DNA of 9,683 nucleotides, taken from NCBI GenBank assembly GCA_016871135.1, contig VFZQ01000138.1, forward strand, positions 1 through 9,683, in the 5' to 3' direction. Both the position numbers and the translations under genes were made by a program. The first letter of the stretch is position 1; each line of letters opens with the position of its first letter. Of this stretch, positions 1 to 6,640 are shown piece after piece. The DNA is from Acidobacteriota bacterium (GTDB taxonomy: Bacteria; Acidobacteriota; Terriglobia; Bryobacterales; Bryobacteraceae). The notes under the pieces were generated by a model. That model did no database searches. It had not been told where the DNA came from and saw only the letters and a program-made list of their open reading frames with translations.

Positions 1-93
1 ACAGACACTTACCCCCAACCTCACCTTCTCGCCAACTCGGACCAAGCGGTAACTCCTTTACCTTCAACTCCGCTCCCGCTCACTCCGCGCTAA
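1..93. other. left-edge stretch, no gene assignable
   Basis: All three plus-strand frames close quickly here, with stops at 50-52, 91-93 and 141-143, and none begins with a start codon and ribosome binding site. The stretch could be the tail of a gene beginning left of the window or the decayed upstream part of the interrupted frame at 94-423. The frame that stops at 141-143 overlaps the start of that later frame, so a single frameshift between 94 and 140 would join them. I recognise no product. Confidence 0.3.
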
Positions 94-423
94 TTTGGAC
101 AGCCGTGGTCTATTATTGCTCCGCCGTTTATAGCTACCCATGAGGTCCCGCAACCGTCCGAACCCGAGCCCCAAAAACCCGTCGCCGAGCCGCCCAAGCC
201 CGCTCCGGCGTCCGAACCCGTCCGCAAGCCGGTCCAGAGCGTCGAAAACACGCCCCACAAGGGCAGCGTACCTCGAAGAAAATGACCTTCGGGCGCTAAA
301 ATCGGTCGAAAACTTGGCGAGCCGGAGTTGCAGTTCCGGGCACGGCCCGTGAAGTGTGTCCTGAAATCCTTCAACAACGGCGCAGCCGTCGTCGAATTTA
401 CTTCGCCAGCGACACGGAAATAA
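94..423 (+). pseudogene. interrupted proline-rich reading frame, possible gene remnant
   Basis: One plus-strand frame is open from 94 to 423 except for a single TGA at 283-285; no ATG or GTG with a ribosome binding site opens it. Before the TGA it encodes a linker rich in Pro, Glu, Lys and Ala (motifs such as SEPEPQKPVAEPPKPAPASE), with many codons ending in G or C. An 11-base direct repeat, gtccgaacccg, occurs at 156-166 and 210-220, 54 bases apart and so in frame. After the TGA the frame gives a basic, ordinary-looking tail (GAAVVEFTSPATRK near the end) and stops with TAA at 421-423. It overlaps the 3' end of the opposite propeller gene by 26 bases. It could be the C-terminus of a proline-rich exported or TonB-like protein broken by mutation or sequencing error, but no family is recognisable. 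A chance open frame in GC-rich DNA is the main alternative. The opposite-strand frame (64-432) reads as a low-complexity Gly/Leu/Arg mirror and is less convincing. Confidence 0.35.
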
Positions 424-1666
424 TTTCCTCATCGTTCCGGGTCACGATGTGTTTGTTGGCATAGGCCGGATGCGACCAGTGCACCGCGCCAAGCTCCCGG
501 CGGTTCCGTGAGTCGGAGGTCGGTTTGATTAACTTCGCCCGGCTGATTTCCTTGTAGCCTTTGGGCGAGAGTTCGGCGATGATCAGATCCCCGCGGTCGT
601 TGTTGATGAAATATCGCGAACCGTTCTTCACGACGAAACCGGAGGCCCAGCGCGCTTTTTCGCCGGTCACCTCCATCGTTTCCCACACGCGTTGGCCGGT
701 TCGGAGGTCGAGGCAGCGGAACTGGCCGTAGCTGCAGATCCCATAGATGTAGCCGTTATCGATGACCGGTGTGTTGACGACCGCGTGCAGGCCGTCGGTG
801 TTGATCTCGCTATCGCTCTTGCCGCGCCACAGAAGTTTTCCTGCCATGTCCAGCAACATCGAGCCGTTGTAAAAAGCGGAGAGCAGTAGATTGCGGCCGT
901 CGCTGACCGGCGTGGCAAGGGCCATTCCGGCATTCAGCTTGAAGGGCTGTTCCCAGAGCACTCGGCCGGTGACTGGGTCGAGTGACGACACGGCCGATGC
1001 GTGCCAGATGATGAGTTGGCGGTCGAACAGGATCGGCGGGCTGTAGCCGGGTTCGGTGTCGGCGGCGAGTGACCGCCAGATCTCTTTGCCCGTCATCTTG
1101 TCGAAGGCGATGACCTTGGCGCCCGGTTGGCCGCCGGCGGTGACGATCAGGCGCGGGCCATCCACAATGGGTGCGCTCGCGATGCCCCAGACTGCCAAGA
1201 CAGCGGCGTAGTCTTTCACATAATCCTTCTGCCAGATGACTTCGCCGGTGGCGGCCCGGAGGGCGAGCAGGACACCGCTGGCGCCTGCGACGTAGACGCG
1301 GTCGCCGTCAACGGTCGGTGTTGCTCGCGGGCCATAGGCGTAGCTGAGGCCGGAGTAGTTGGCTTCCCATTCGCGCGTCCAGATGATCTTGCCGGTTCGC
1401 TCGTCGAGGGCGATCGCTCGCTCGGTCCCGCGAGGGGCTTTGCCGGGCAGAAAATCGGTGACGAAAACGCGTCCGTTGGCGACGGAGGGGCCGGCGAAAC
1501 CGGCTCTCACCGGGGTTCGCCAGCGCGCGCGAAGTTCCTTGTCTTGAAAATGCTCGACGATGCCGGTTTCTGTCCAGACTCCGCCTCGACCGGCGCCGCG
1601 GAATTCCGGCCAGTCGGCGGCGGGGGCGATCATCCAGCCGAAAAAGAGGAGTGTAAGGAACGGCAT
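398..1666 (-). CDS. exported PQQ-like beta-propeller repeat protein (BamB-type fold)
   Basis: This 422-residue protein has a short hydrophobic N-terminal segment (MPFLTLLFFGWMIAPAA, about residues 1-17) that looks like a signal peptide, so it probably acts outside the cytoplasm. A WPEFRGAGRGGV motif follows at about 19-30; it is common at the start of secreted PQQ-like propellers in Acidobacteriota and Planctomycetes. At least six blade repeats of the form (A/S/L)-L-D-x-x-T-G-x-x-x-W are visible, at about 87-97, 135-145, 187-197, 228-238, 271-280 and 318-328. The C-terminal blade contains VHWSHPAYANKHIV. No cytochrome CXXCH motif is present and I see no quinoprotein dehydrogenase active site, so a structural, binding or scaffolding role is more likely than alcohol or glucose dehydrogenase activity. 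The substrate is unknown. The gene starts 9 bases after the stop of the paraoxonase-like gene, with only a weak purine tract (AAAGA) before the ATG, which suggests co-transcription and translational coupling. Confidence 0.85.
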   Translation of the reverse strand: MPFLTLLFFGWMIAPAADWPEFRGAGRGGVWTETGIVEHFQDKELRARWRTPVRAGFAGPSVANGRVFVTDFLPGKAPRGTERAIALDERTGKIIWTREWEANYSGLSYAYGPRATPTVDGDRVYVAGASGVLLALRAATGEVIWQKDYVKDYAAVLAVWGIASAPIVDGPRLIVTAGGQPGAKVIAFDKMTGKEIWRSLAADTEPGYSPPILFDRQLIIWHASAVSSLDPVTGRVLWEQPFKLNAGMALATPVSDGRNLLLSAFYNGSMLLDMAGKLLWRGKSDSEINTDGLHAVVNTPVIDNGYIYGICSYGQFRCLDLRTGQRVWETMEVTGEKARWASGFVVKNGSRYFINNDRGDLIIAELSPKGYKEISRAKLIKPTSDSRNRRELGAVHWSHPAYANKHIVTRNDEEIISVSLAK

Positions 1667-1675
1667 TCTTTGATC

Positions 1676-2677
1676 TTATTTCAGTTCGAAACGTGCGATG
1701 CGATCGTCGTTGCTGGCGACCCAAACCTGAGCGCCGACGCGCATCGCGGCGCTGACGGCCTGCATGGCCGCGGTTTGATCGGCGCCGCCGAGGCGTCTGA
1801 AGGCGAGCGTTTCCGGGTCGACCTCGAGGACTTCCCAGCCCGCGCCGTCCGGCTTCGGTCCGGCCGTGAGGAGCTTGCCGTAGCCGTCCCAGTGAATGTT
1901 GTCGGGGCGAATCGGTACGCGGACGGTACGTTTCGAAACGGGTGACGCATGGCGGTCGAATCGGACGATCTCCTGCGAGCCAAAGGCGGCGACATAAACG
2001 AAGCGCCCGTCCTTGGAGACGTCGATTCCGTTCGGAAACGAGAGTTCGGTGCCTGCTACCGGCGACAGTCGGCCGCCGGGCTTCCACTCAAAGATCATTC
2101 CGGTATTCCCAGTGGTGCGTTGGCCGCTAACCAGTGTGGCGGCGTCGCGCATTCGCGTGGTCACGAAGCCACCGGTGGGCAGTTGCGCGACGCTGTTGAA
2201 GTAGCTGTCTTGTTGCAGTGGGACACAGCCCCGCCAAGTGAGTCGCGGAGCTTTCTTGCGCAGGTCGAGATCGTAGATTTCGATGGCTTCGCGCTCGCCG
2301 TGGCTGGTCGTGTAGATACGGAATCGCCGGCGCGAAGTTTCGGCGATGCTGAGACCGTGCACATCGAATGCTTGAATGTTGAGCGGACCGGGGCAAGTTG
2401 GAAATGCCTTGGTGTCGGGCTGTTGGCGGAACGCCGCGGAGTGAATGAGTTCGGTGTGCGTGCCGGCGGCGGGATCGATCAGGCACATGTAGCCGGTTTT
2501 GGTGGAACGCACGCCATGACCGGAGGTCAGCAGGAGGCCAGTCGAACCGAGTCTTTCGATGTCTTCGGGCACGACCAGTCCGCAAATGTAGGTGAGGCCT
2601 TGCTCCGGCACGCAGGGCGGGGAAGCGGCTTGGAGAGAGAGAAGAAGTGCAGTTAGCAGCACGGGTTGGGACTTCAT
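1676..2677 (-). CDS. exported paraoxonase/arylesterase-like six-bladed beta-propeller hydrolase
   Basis: I place the start at the ATG at 2677 (333 residues), because MKSQPVLLTALLLSLQAAS is a clear signal peptide. The 38 residues that could precede it lack membrane or domain character and would run across the divergent promoter region. The sequence aligns by eye with serum paraoxonase (PON1): E38-D39 in PEDIE match PON1 E53-D54, H107 in VHGLS matches H115, H126 in TSHG matches H134, N161 matches N168, N216 in FPNGI matches N224, and D259-N260 in PDNI match D269-N270. Spacings along the chain also agree closely from H107 onward. In PON enzymes these residues bind the catalytic and structural calcium ions and form the proposed histidine dyad, so an active calcium-dependent lactonase or arylesterase is plausible. 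SMP-30/gluconolactonase is the nearest alternative label. The substrate is unknown. It is the first gene of a two-gene minus-strand unit with the PQQ-like propeller. Confidence 0.82.
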   Translation of the reverse strand: MKSQPVLLTALLLSLQAASPPCVPEQGLTYICGLVVPEDIERLGSTGLLLTSGHGVRSTKTGYMCLIDPAAGTHTELIHSAAFRQQPDTKAFPTCPGPLNIQAFDVHGLSIAETSRRRFRIYTTSHGEREAIEIYDLDLRKKAPRLTWRGCVPLQQDSYFNSVAQLPTGGFVTTRMRDAATLVSGQRTTGNTGMIFEWKPGGRLSPVAGTELSFPNGIDVSKDGRFVYVAAFGSQEIVRFDRHASPVSKRTVRVPIRPDNIHWDGYGKLLTAGPKPDGAGWEVLEVDPETLAFRRLGGADQTAAMQAVSAAMRVGAQVWVASNDDRIARFELK

Positions 2678-2680
2678 AAT
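2653..2680 (+). promoter_or_regulatory. possible promoter for the Uma2-family gene
   Basis: TTAGCA at 2653-2658 (four of six matches to TTGACA) and CATAAT at 2675-2680 (five of six to TATAAT) are separated by 16 bases. This would start transcription near 2687, just ahead of the candidate start codons at 2699, 2708 and 2717. The site lies inside the 5' coding end of the divergent paraoxonase-like gene, and its -10 box overlaps that gene's start codon. The match is to the general sigma-70 consensus only. Confidence 0.28.
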
Positions 2681-2707
2681 ACCAGCGCGTCGGGTAGAAT
2701 GGCAGGT

Positions 2708-3280
2708 ATGAGCGCAATGCCAATTCCACGGCTGGATGCCGAGACGTACCTGGCGCTCGACCGCGAGGCCGAGTGGAAGAGCGAATTGCATGACGGCGAG
2801 ATGTTTCCGATTGAAGCGGTGAGCCTACAGCATTCGCGAATTCTCGTCAATCTCGTCGGAACGTTGCGGCCCCACTTGAGAGCGAAGGGCTGCGAAGGGT
2901 TGCCGGGGCCCTTGCGCGTGCGTATTTCGGAGTTAAAGTTCGTCTATCCGGACTACTTTGTCGTTTGCGGCAAGGCTCAGTTGACGGACGAACTCGCTGA
3001 TACAGTCACTAATCCTAAAGTCGTCATCGAGATTCTATCGCCTTCGACCGCTAACTATGATCAAGGCAAGAAGTTTCGATTTTACCAGCAGCTTTCGTCG
3101 CTGACCGAATACGTCTTAATTGCACAGGAAAAGGCGCGCGTTGACGTCTACACGAAGGAGAACGAAGAAGAGTGGCGGCTGCGGATCTACGAAGGCCCAG
3201 GCAAGTCCGCAAAGCTGGAATCCATCGGCGTTGAGTTGCCGGTTGCCGAACTCTTCGACGGCGTCGAATTCCCGGCCTAA
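2708..3280 (+). CDS. Uma2 family (DUF820) PD-(D/E)XK-fold putative endonuclease
   Basis: With the ATG at 2708 the protein has 190 residues and begins MSAMPIPRLDAETYLALD, the usual N-terminal pattern of Uma2 proteins (a short basic or proline start, then a xTxEEYLxLE-like helix). Family landmarks in order are LHDGE near residue 27, YPDYFVV with the likely metal-binding Asp at 82, VVIEILSPST with Glu at 108, and GKKFRFYQQL then TEYVLI with the Lys pair at about 121-122. This gives the D-E...K layout of the restriction-endonuclease-like fold. The family is often multicopy in Cyanobacteria, Acidobacteriota and Chloroflexi; nuclease activity is presumed rather than shown, and the biological role is unknown. 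In-frame ATGs at 2666, 2699 and 2717 are alternatives: 2717 has AGG ten bases upstream, while 2708 gives the best family alignment. It is a lone plus-strand gene, divergent from the paraoxonase-like gene and sharing stop-codon bases with the convergent S9 peptidase gene. Confidence 0.88.
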   Translation: MSAMPIPRLDAETYLALDREAEWKSELHDGEMFPIEAVSLQHSRILVNLVGTLRPHLRAKGCEGLPGPLRVRISELKFVYPDYFVVCGKAQLTDELADTVTNPKVVIEILSPSTANYDQGKKFRFYQQLSSLTEYVLIAQEKARVDVYTKENEEEWRLRIYEGPGKSAKLESIGVELPVAELFDGVEFPA

Positions 3281-5298
3281 CCGAGAAACTTCTTTAGCCA
3301 CGCCAGCACTTCCTGCATGTGATGGCGGTTGTTCTCCGGCTTCAAGATCCAGTGGCCTTCGTCGGGGAAAACGATCAGGCGCGCTGGGACGCCTTGGCGC
3401 TGTAGCAGTTTGAAGGTTGTAATGCTCTCGCCGACCGGTACGCGGAAGTCCAATTCGCCTTGCGTGATGAGCGACGGCGTTTGCCATTCGGCGGCGTAGC
3501 GGAACGGGCTTTGGTCCATCCACTGTCCCTTGCCGGTCTGCCATACCGGCCCGCCCATGCGGAGTTCGCGCGACAGGCCGCCGTCGTTGACGCCGTACTG
3601 CGACTCGTTGTTCACCGCACCGGCGTGGTTGACGATGCACTTGAACTGCTTGGTGTGCCCGTTCAACCAGTTCATCAAATAGCCGCCGTAACTTGCTCCC
3701 AAAGCACACTGTTTGTCGCCGTCGATCCACGCGTACAGCCTGCGCGCCTCATCGACCGCTTCGAGAATCTCGCGAGCCGGACCGCGCAGCACATCGCGTT
3801 CGATATCGTCGGCGAACTTCTCGCCGAACCCGGTCGAACCCGTATAGTTTGTTTCAATCATGGCGTAGCCTTGGCTAGTCAAGAGGTGGTTGTTCCAGCG
3901 GGTTGAAAACGAGTCGCCCGACATGGAATTGGGCCCGCCGTGCGGAAAGACGAGCAGCGGATATTTCTTCGACTTGTCGAGCGCGGGGGGAAGGAAGAGC
4001 ACGCTGTGGATCCGCTTGCCGTTCTTCGCCGTGAACCAGAAATGCTCCGGTTTGGGCATATCGAGCGCGGCGAGTTTTTCGGCGTTGAAGTTCGAGATGA
4101 GTTTGTGTCCGGAAGGTGTGACCTCGGCGACTTCGCTCGGTTGCGTTGAAGCGCTGTACACGGCGATCACTCGCGAGCCCGCGAACTGCGGGCTGCCGTA
4201 GCCGCCTTCCTTCACCTCTTTGAAAAATGGCGTGACGGCGCCTCCAGCGGCGCTGACGCTGAAGAGTTTCGAGAAGCCGTCGTCTTCGGCGTCGAACAGG
4301 ATCGACTGCGAATCGGGCGCGATAGAGTATCCGCCGACGCCGCGGTCAAAGTTGGCGGTGAGGATTTTTCCGTTTTCGAGCGAGGGCCAATCGATGCGGC
4401 CAAGACGGTTCAGGTAGAAGACTTGTTGGGCGTTCGAATTGCGTTGGCCGACGGCGTAGAGGGTTTTGCCGTCGGGCGAGAATTTCGGACGCGCGTACGA
4501 CGCGCCCGTCGGGGAGATTCGTTCCGGCTCGCCGCCGCTTAGGTTGACGCGGAACAGATGGGATTCGGTCTCGGCCTTCATCATCTCGTGACGGTTCGTC
4601 ACGGCGGTGAAAACGATCTGCTTACCGTCGGGCGACCAGATTGGCTGCAGAGTCGAGTCCGACGACAGGCCGCTGTTCAAGCCCGCGAATCCAGGGCTCT
4701 CGATGAGCTTCGCGCCTTGCAGAACGTCGCGCGGCTTTTCGTCGCCGGGCGCGCCGACGAAGATGCGCGGCTTGCCGTGATCGAGCCACGCGTTCCAGAA
4801 ACGGATCGGCATTGCATCGTAGACGCGGGCCGTCGATTTGGTATTCGACGACGGCTTGACACTCGTTTCCCAGAGAAGGAGTTTGCCATCGGGGCTCCAC
4901 TTGGGATTGGCCACGGCGGTCTTGGACGACGTTGCGCGTTGGGCCTCGCCGCCGCTGACGTTGAGGATGTAGATCTGGGCGACATCGTCGCCTTCGCGTT
5001 TGGCGACGAAGGCGAGCTTGGCGGAATCGGGCGACCACGCGGGACTGGATTCGGCGCTCTTCGAGTAAGTCAGGCGGCGCGGGGTGGAAGAGCCGTCGGT
5101 GGGCGCGATCCAGAGATCGGACGACTGCTGCGCCACGTCGTAAGCGGGCTCGGTGACTGAGAATACGACGAGTTTGCCGCCGGGCGAAACGGCGGGTTCG
5201 CCTGTGCGCTTCAACAGGAAAATGTCTTCGTGCGTGACGGGGCGCTTCTGCGCGGTTGCGGCGAACGCGGCCAGTGTGAGGAGTGCGAGGGTGCGCAT
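3277..5298 (-). CDS. exported S9 family serine peptidase (DPP5/acylaminoacyl-peptidase type)
   Basis: This 673-residue protein begins with a signal peptide (MRTLALLTLAAFAATA, about 1-16), so it probably works in the periplasm or at the outer surface. Residues from about 20 to 410 form a TolB/WD40-like propeller, with repeated SPDG or SPDS turns near 89, 135, 222, 274 and 328. The C-terminal alpha/beta-hydrolase domain carries HGGP at 453-456 (oxyanion region), the nucleophile elbow GASYGG with Ser536, Asp617 in GELDFRVP and His649 in DEGHW, a complete Ser-Asp-His triad. The region after HGGP, with STRWNNHLL, NYTGSTGFGEKF and a C-terminal GxSYGGYLMNW, resembles dipeptidyl-peptidase 5 and acylaminoacyl peptidases, which cleave short peptides from the N-terminus. 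Exact specificity cannot be read. The ATG lies 4 bases after the stop of the M20 gene with no strong ribosome binding site, implying translational coupling. Its TAG stop interlocks with the TAA of the opposing Uma2 gene. Confidence 0.92.
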   Translation of the reverse strand: MRTLALLTLAAFAATAQKRPVTHEDIFLLKRTGEPAVSPGGKLVVFSVTEPAYDVAQQSSDLWIAPTDGSSTPRRLTYSKSAESSPAWSPDSAKLAFVAKREGDDVAQIYILNVSGGEAQRATSSKTAVANPKWSPDGKLLLWETSVKPSSNTKSTARVYDAMPIRFWNAWLDHGKPRIFVGAPGDEKPRDVLQGAKLIESPGFAGLNSGLSSDSTLQPIWSPDGKQIVFTAVTNRHEMMKAETESHLFRVNLSGGEPERISPTGASYARPKFSPDGKTLYAVGQRNSNAQQVFYLNRLGRIDWPSLENGKILTANFDRGVGGYSIAPDSQSILFDAEDDGFSKLFSVSAAGGAVTPFFKEVKEGGYGSPQFAGSRVIAVYSASTQPSEVAEVTPSGHKLISNFNAEKLAALDMPKPEHFWFTAKNGKRIHSVLFLPPALDKSKKYPLLVFPHGGPNSMSGDSFSTRWNNHLLTSQGYAMIETNYTGSTGFGEKFADDIERDVLRGPAREILEAVDEARRLYAWIDGDKQCALGASYGGYLMNWLNGHTKQFKCIVNHAGAVNNESQYGVNDGGLSRELRMGGPVWQTGKGQWMDQSPFRYAAEWQTPSLITQGELDFRVPVGESITTFKLLQRQGVPARLIVFPDEGHWILKPENNRHHMQEVLAWLKKFLG

Positions 5299-5302
5299 GG
5301 GC

Positions 5303-6640
5303 TCATTGTGCCACGACTGTGAAGTAGTTCCGTACGGCTTCGATGCCTTTGTAGAAATTGGGCAGGTGGAATTTTTCGTTGGGCGCGTGCAGGTTGTCGT
5401 CGGGCAGACCGAAGCCCATCAACACGCTGGGAATGCCGAGGTGCTGGCGGAAGCGGCCAACAATCGGGATCGATCCACCCGAGCGCATGTAGACCGTTTT
5501 CGTTCCGAAGGTTTGTTGCAGCGCCTTGGCGGCCTTTTCGATGAGCGGGTGGCTGGTGTCGACGACGCTGGCCTCATCGGCCGCCATCAACTCGAAGCGG
5601 GAGGTCACTCCGGACGGCGTCGCTTCGGCGATGGCGGCGCGAAGGTTCTCGGCGACTGCCGCGGGGTCTTGGCCAGGCACGAGGCGGGTCGATATTTTCG
5701 CCGACGCCTTTGCGGGGATAACGGTCTTGGCGCCGGCGCCGGTGAAGCCGCCCACGATGCCGTGGACCTCAAACGTCGGGCGCGCCCAAGTGCGTTCGAG
5801 CACGCTGTAGCCGGCTTCACCCGTGAGCGCCGGTGAACCGACTTCGGTTTTGCGGTAGTGTTCGTCGTCGAACGGAAGCGAACGCCAGGCGGCGAGTTCG
5901 GCGAGCGTAGGTGGTTGAATGCCGTCGTAGAAGTGCGGGATGTTGACGACGCCGTCGTTGCCTTTTAGCGAGGCCAGGATTTGCGCGATGGCTTGCAGCG
6001 GATTCGGCGCGGCGCCGCCATAGACGCCGGAGTGGAGATCCTGCGCGGGGCCTTCGACATAGATCTCGCCGTAAACGATGCCTCGCAGTCCGGTGCACAG
6101 CGTTGGCAGGCCTTTGGCGAACATCTCGGTGTCGCAGATAAGGACCGCGTCGGCGCTGAGTTCGGCGGCGTTGGCGGGAAGGTACTCTTCGATGTGCGCT
6201 CCGTTGGATTCCTCTTCGCCTTCGATCAAGACCTTGATGTTGATGGGCAGATTGGGGTGCAGGCTGCGAACGGCTTCGAGCAGGATGAGCGTTTGGCCTT
6301 TGTCGTCACACGCTCCGCGCGCGAAGATGTCGTTGCCGATGATGGTTGGCTCGAACGGTGGCGTGCGCCATTCGCCGATGGGATCGGGTGGTTGGACGTC
6401 GTAGTGGCCGTAGAGAAGGAGCGTCGGTTTACCGGGCGCGTTGCAGTAGTCGGCGCGGACGATGGGGTTGCAATTTTCCTTTTCGACGAGGCGCGCGTTG
6501 GGAAGGTAGTCGCGAATCCAGGCGGCGGCGCGGAGGCAATCGGCCTTGTGCTCGGGCAGCGCGGAGATGGAGGGGATGCGGAGCAGGTCTTGGAGGGATT
6601 CAATGAGGGCCATTCGATTCACTCTATCCTGGAAGTTCAT
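5303..6640 (-). CDS. M20 family metallodipeptidase (cytosolic, carnosinase/CNDP-like)
   Basis: Taking the ATG at 6640, the protein has 445 residues and no signal peptide, so it is probably cytoplasmic. All M20 zinc and catalytic residues are visible: GHYDVQPPDP (His79, Asp81), RGACDDKGQ (bridging Asp112), EGEEESN (catalytic Glu143 and metal Glu144), CDTEMF (Asp170) and LHAPNE (His418). DLHSGVYGG near 203 is the lid/dimer-domain motif that typically supplies a His to the partner active site, and RSGGSIPIV lies near 386. The pattern LLRIPSIS at the start, and its spacing, fit dipeptidases of the CNDP/M20 group that hydrolyse dipeptides; peptide preference is unknown. Other starts are a TTG at 6649 and an ATG at 6613; the latter leaves a shorter N-terminus and would separate the gene from its divergent neighbour. 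It is the first gene of an M20-S9 unit, which suggests intracellular hydrolysis of peptides released outside by the S9 enzyme. Confidence 0.93.
   Translation of the reverse strand: MNFQDRVNRMALIESLQDLLRIPSISALPEHKADCLRAAAWIRDYLPNARLVEKENCNPIVRADYCNAPGKPTLLLYGHYDVQPPDPIGEWRTPPFEPTIIGNDIFARGACDDKGQTLILLEAVRSLHPNLPINIKVLIEGEEESNGAHIEEYLPANAAELSADAVLICDTEMFAKGLPTLCTGLRGIVYGEIYVEGPAQDLHSGVYGGAAPNPLQAIAQILASLKGNDGVVNIPHFYDGIQPPTLAELAAWRSLPFDDEHYRKTEVGSPALTGEAGYSVLERTWARPTFEVHGIVGGFTGAGAKTVIPAKASAKISTRLVPGQDPAAVAENLRAAIAEATPSGVTSRFELMAADEASVVDTSHPLIEKAAKALQQTFGTKTVYMRSGGSIPIVGRFRQHLGIPSVLMGFGLPDDNLHAPNEKFHLPNFYKGIEAVRNYFTVVAQ

Noticed and set aside
283..285. TGA read as selenocysteine in the interrupted left-end frame
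   Set aside because: No selenoprotein-like motif surrounds it, the frame has no start codon, and I see no convincing hairpin just downstream; mutation, sequencing error or a chance frame is simpler.
64..432. Minus-strand open frame of 122 codons at the left end
   Set aside because: Its Gly/Leu/Arg-rich middle is the mirror of the proline-rich plus frame, it overlaps the propeller gene's end, and it matches no family pattern.
398..1666. Calling the PQQ-like propeller a quinoprotein dehydrogenase
   Set aside because: It lacks a heme motif and recognisable dehydrogenase active-site residues and is shorter than those enzymes; only the repeat fold is supported.
1308..2087. Minus-strand open frame of 259 codons spanning the junction of the two propeller genes
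   Set aside because: It is an Arg-rich frame-shifted copy of both genes with no recognisable domain.
1127..2656. Long plus-strand open frames opposite the two propeller genes (1127-1945 and 1949-2656)
   Set aside because: They are antisense to genes with clear family motifs and signal peptides, and their translations show no domain pattern; long antisense frames are expected in GC-rich coding DNA.
2678..2791. 38-residue N-terminal extension of the paraoxonase-like protein
   Set aside because: It would bury the signal peptide internally and overlaps the start of the Uma2 gene.
6546..6638. 31-residue N-terminal extension of the DUF255 protein
   Set aside because: Family members begin at the TNRLA-like motif, which follows the ATG at 6639; the extension is antisense to M20.
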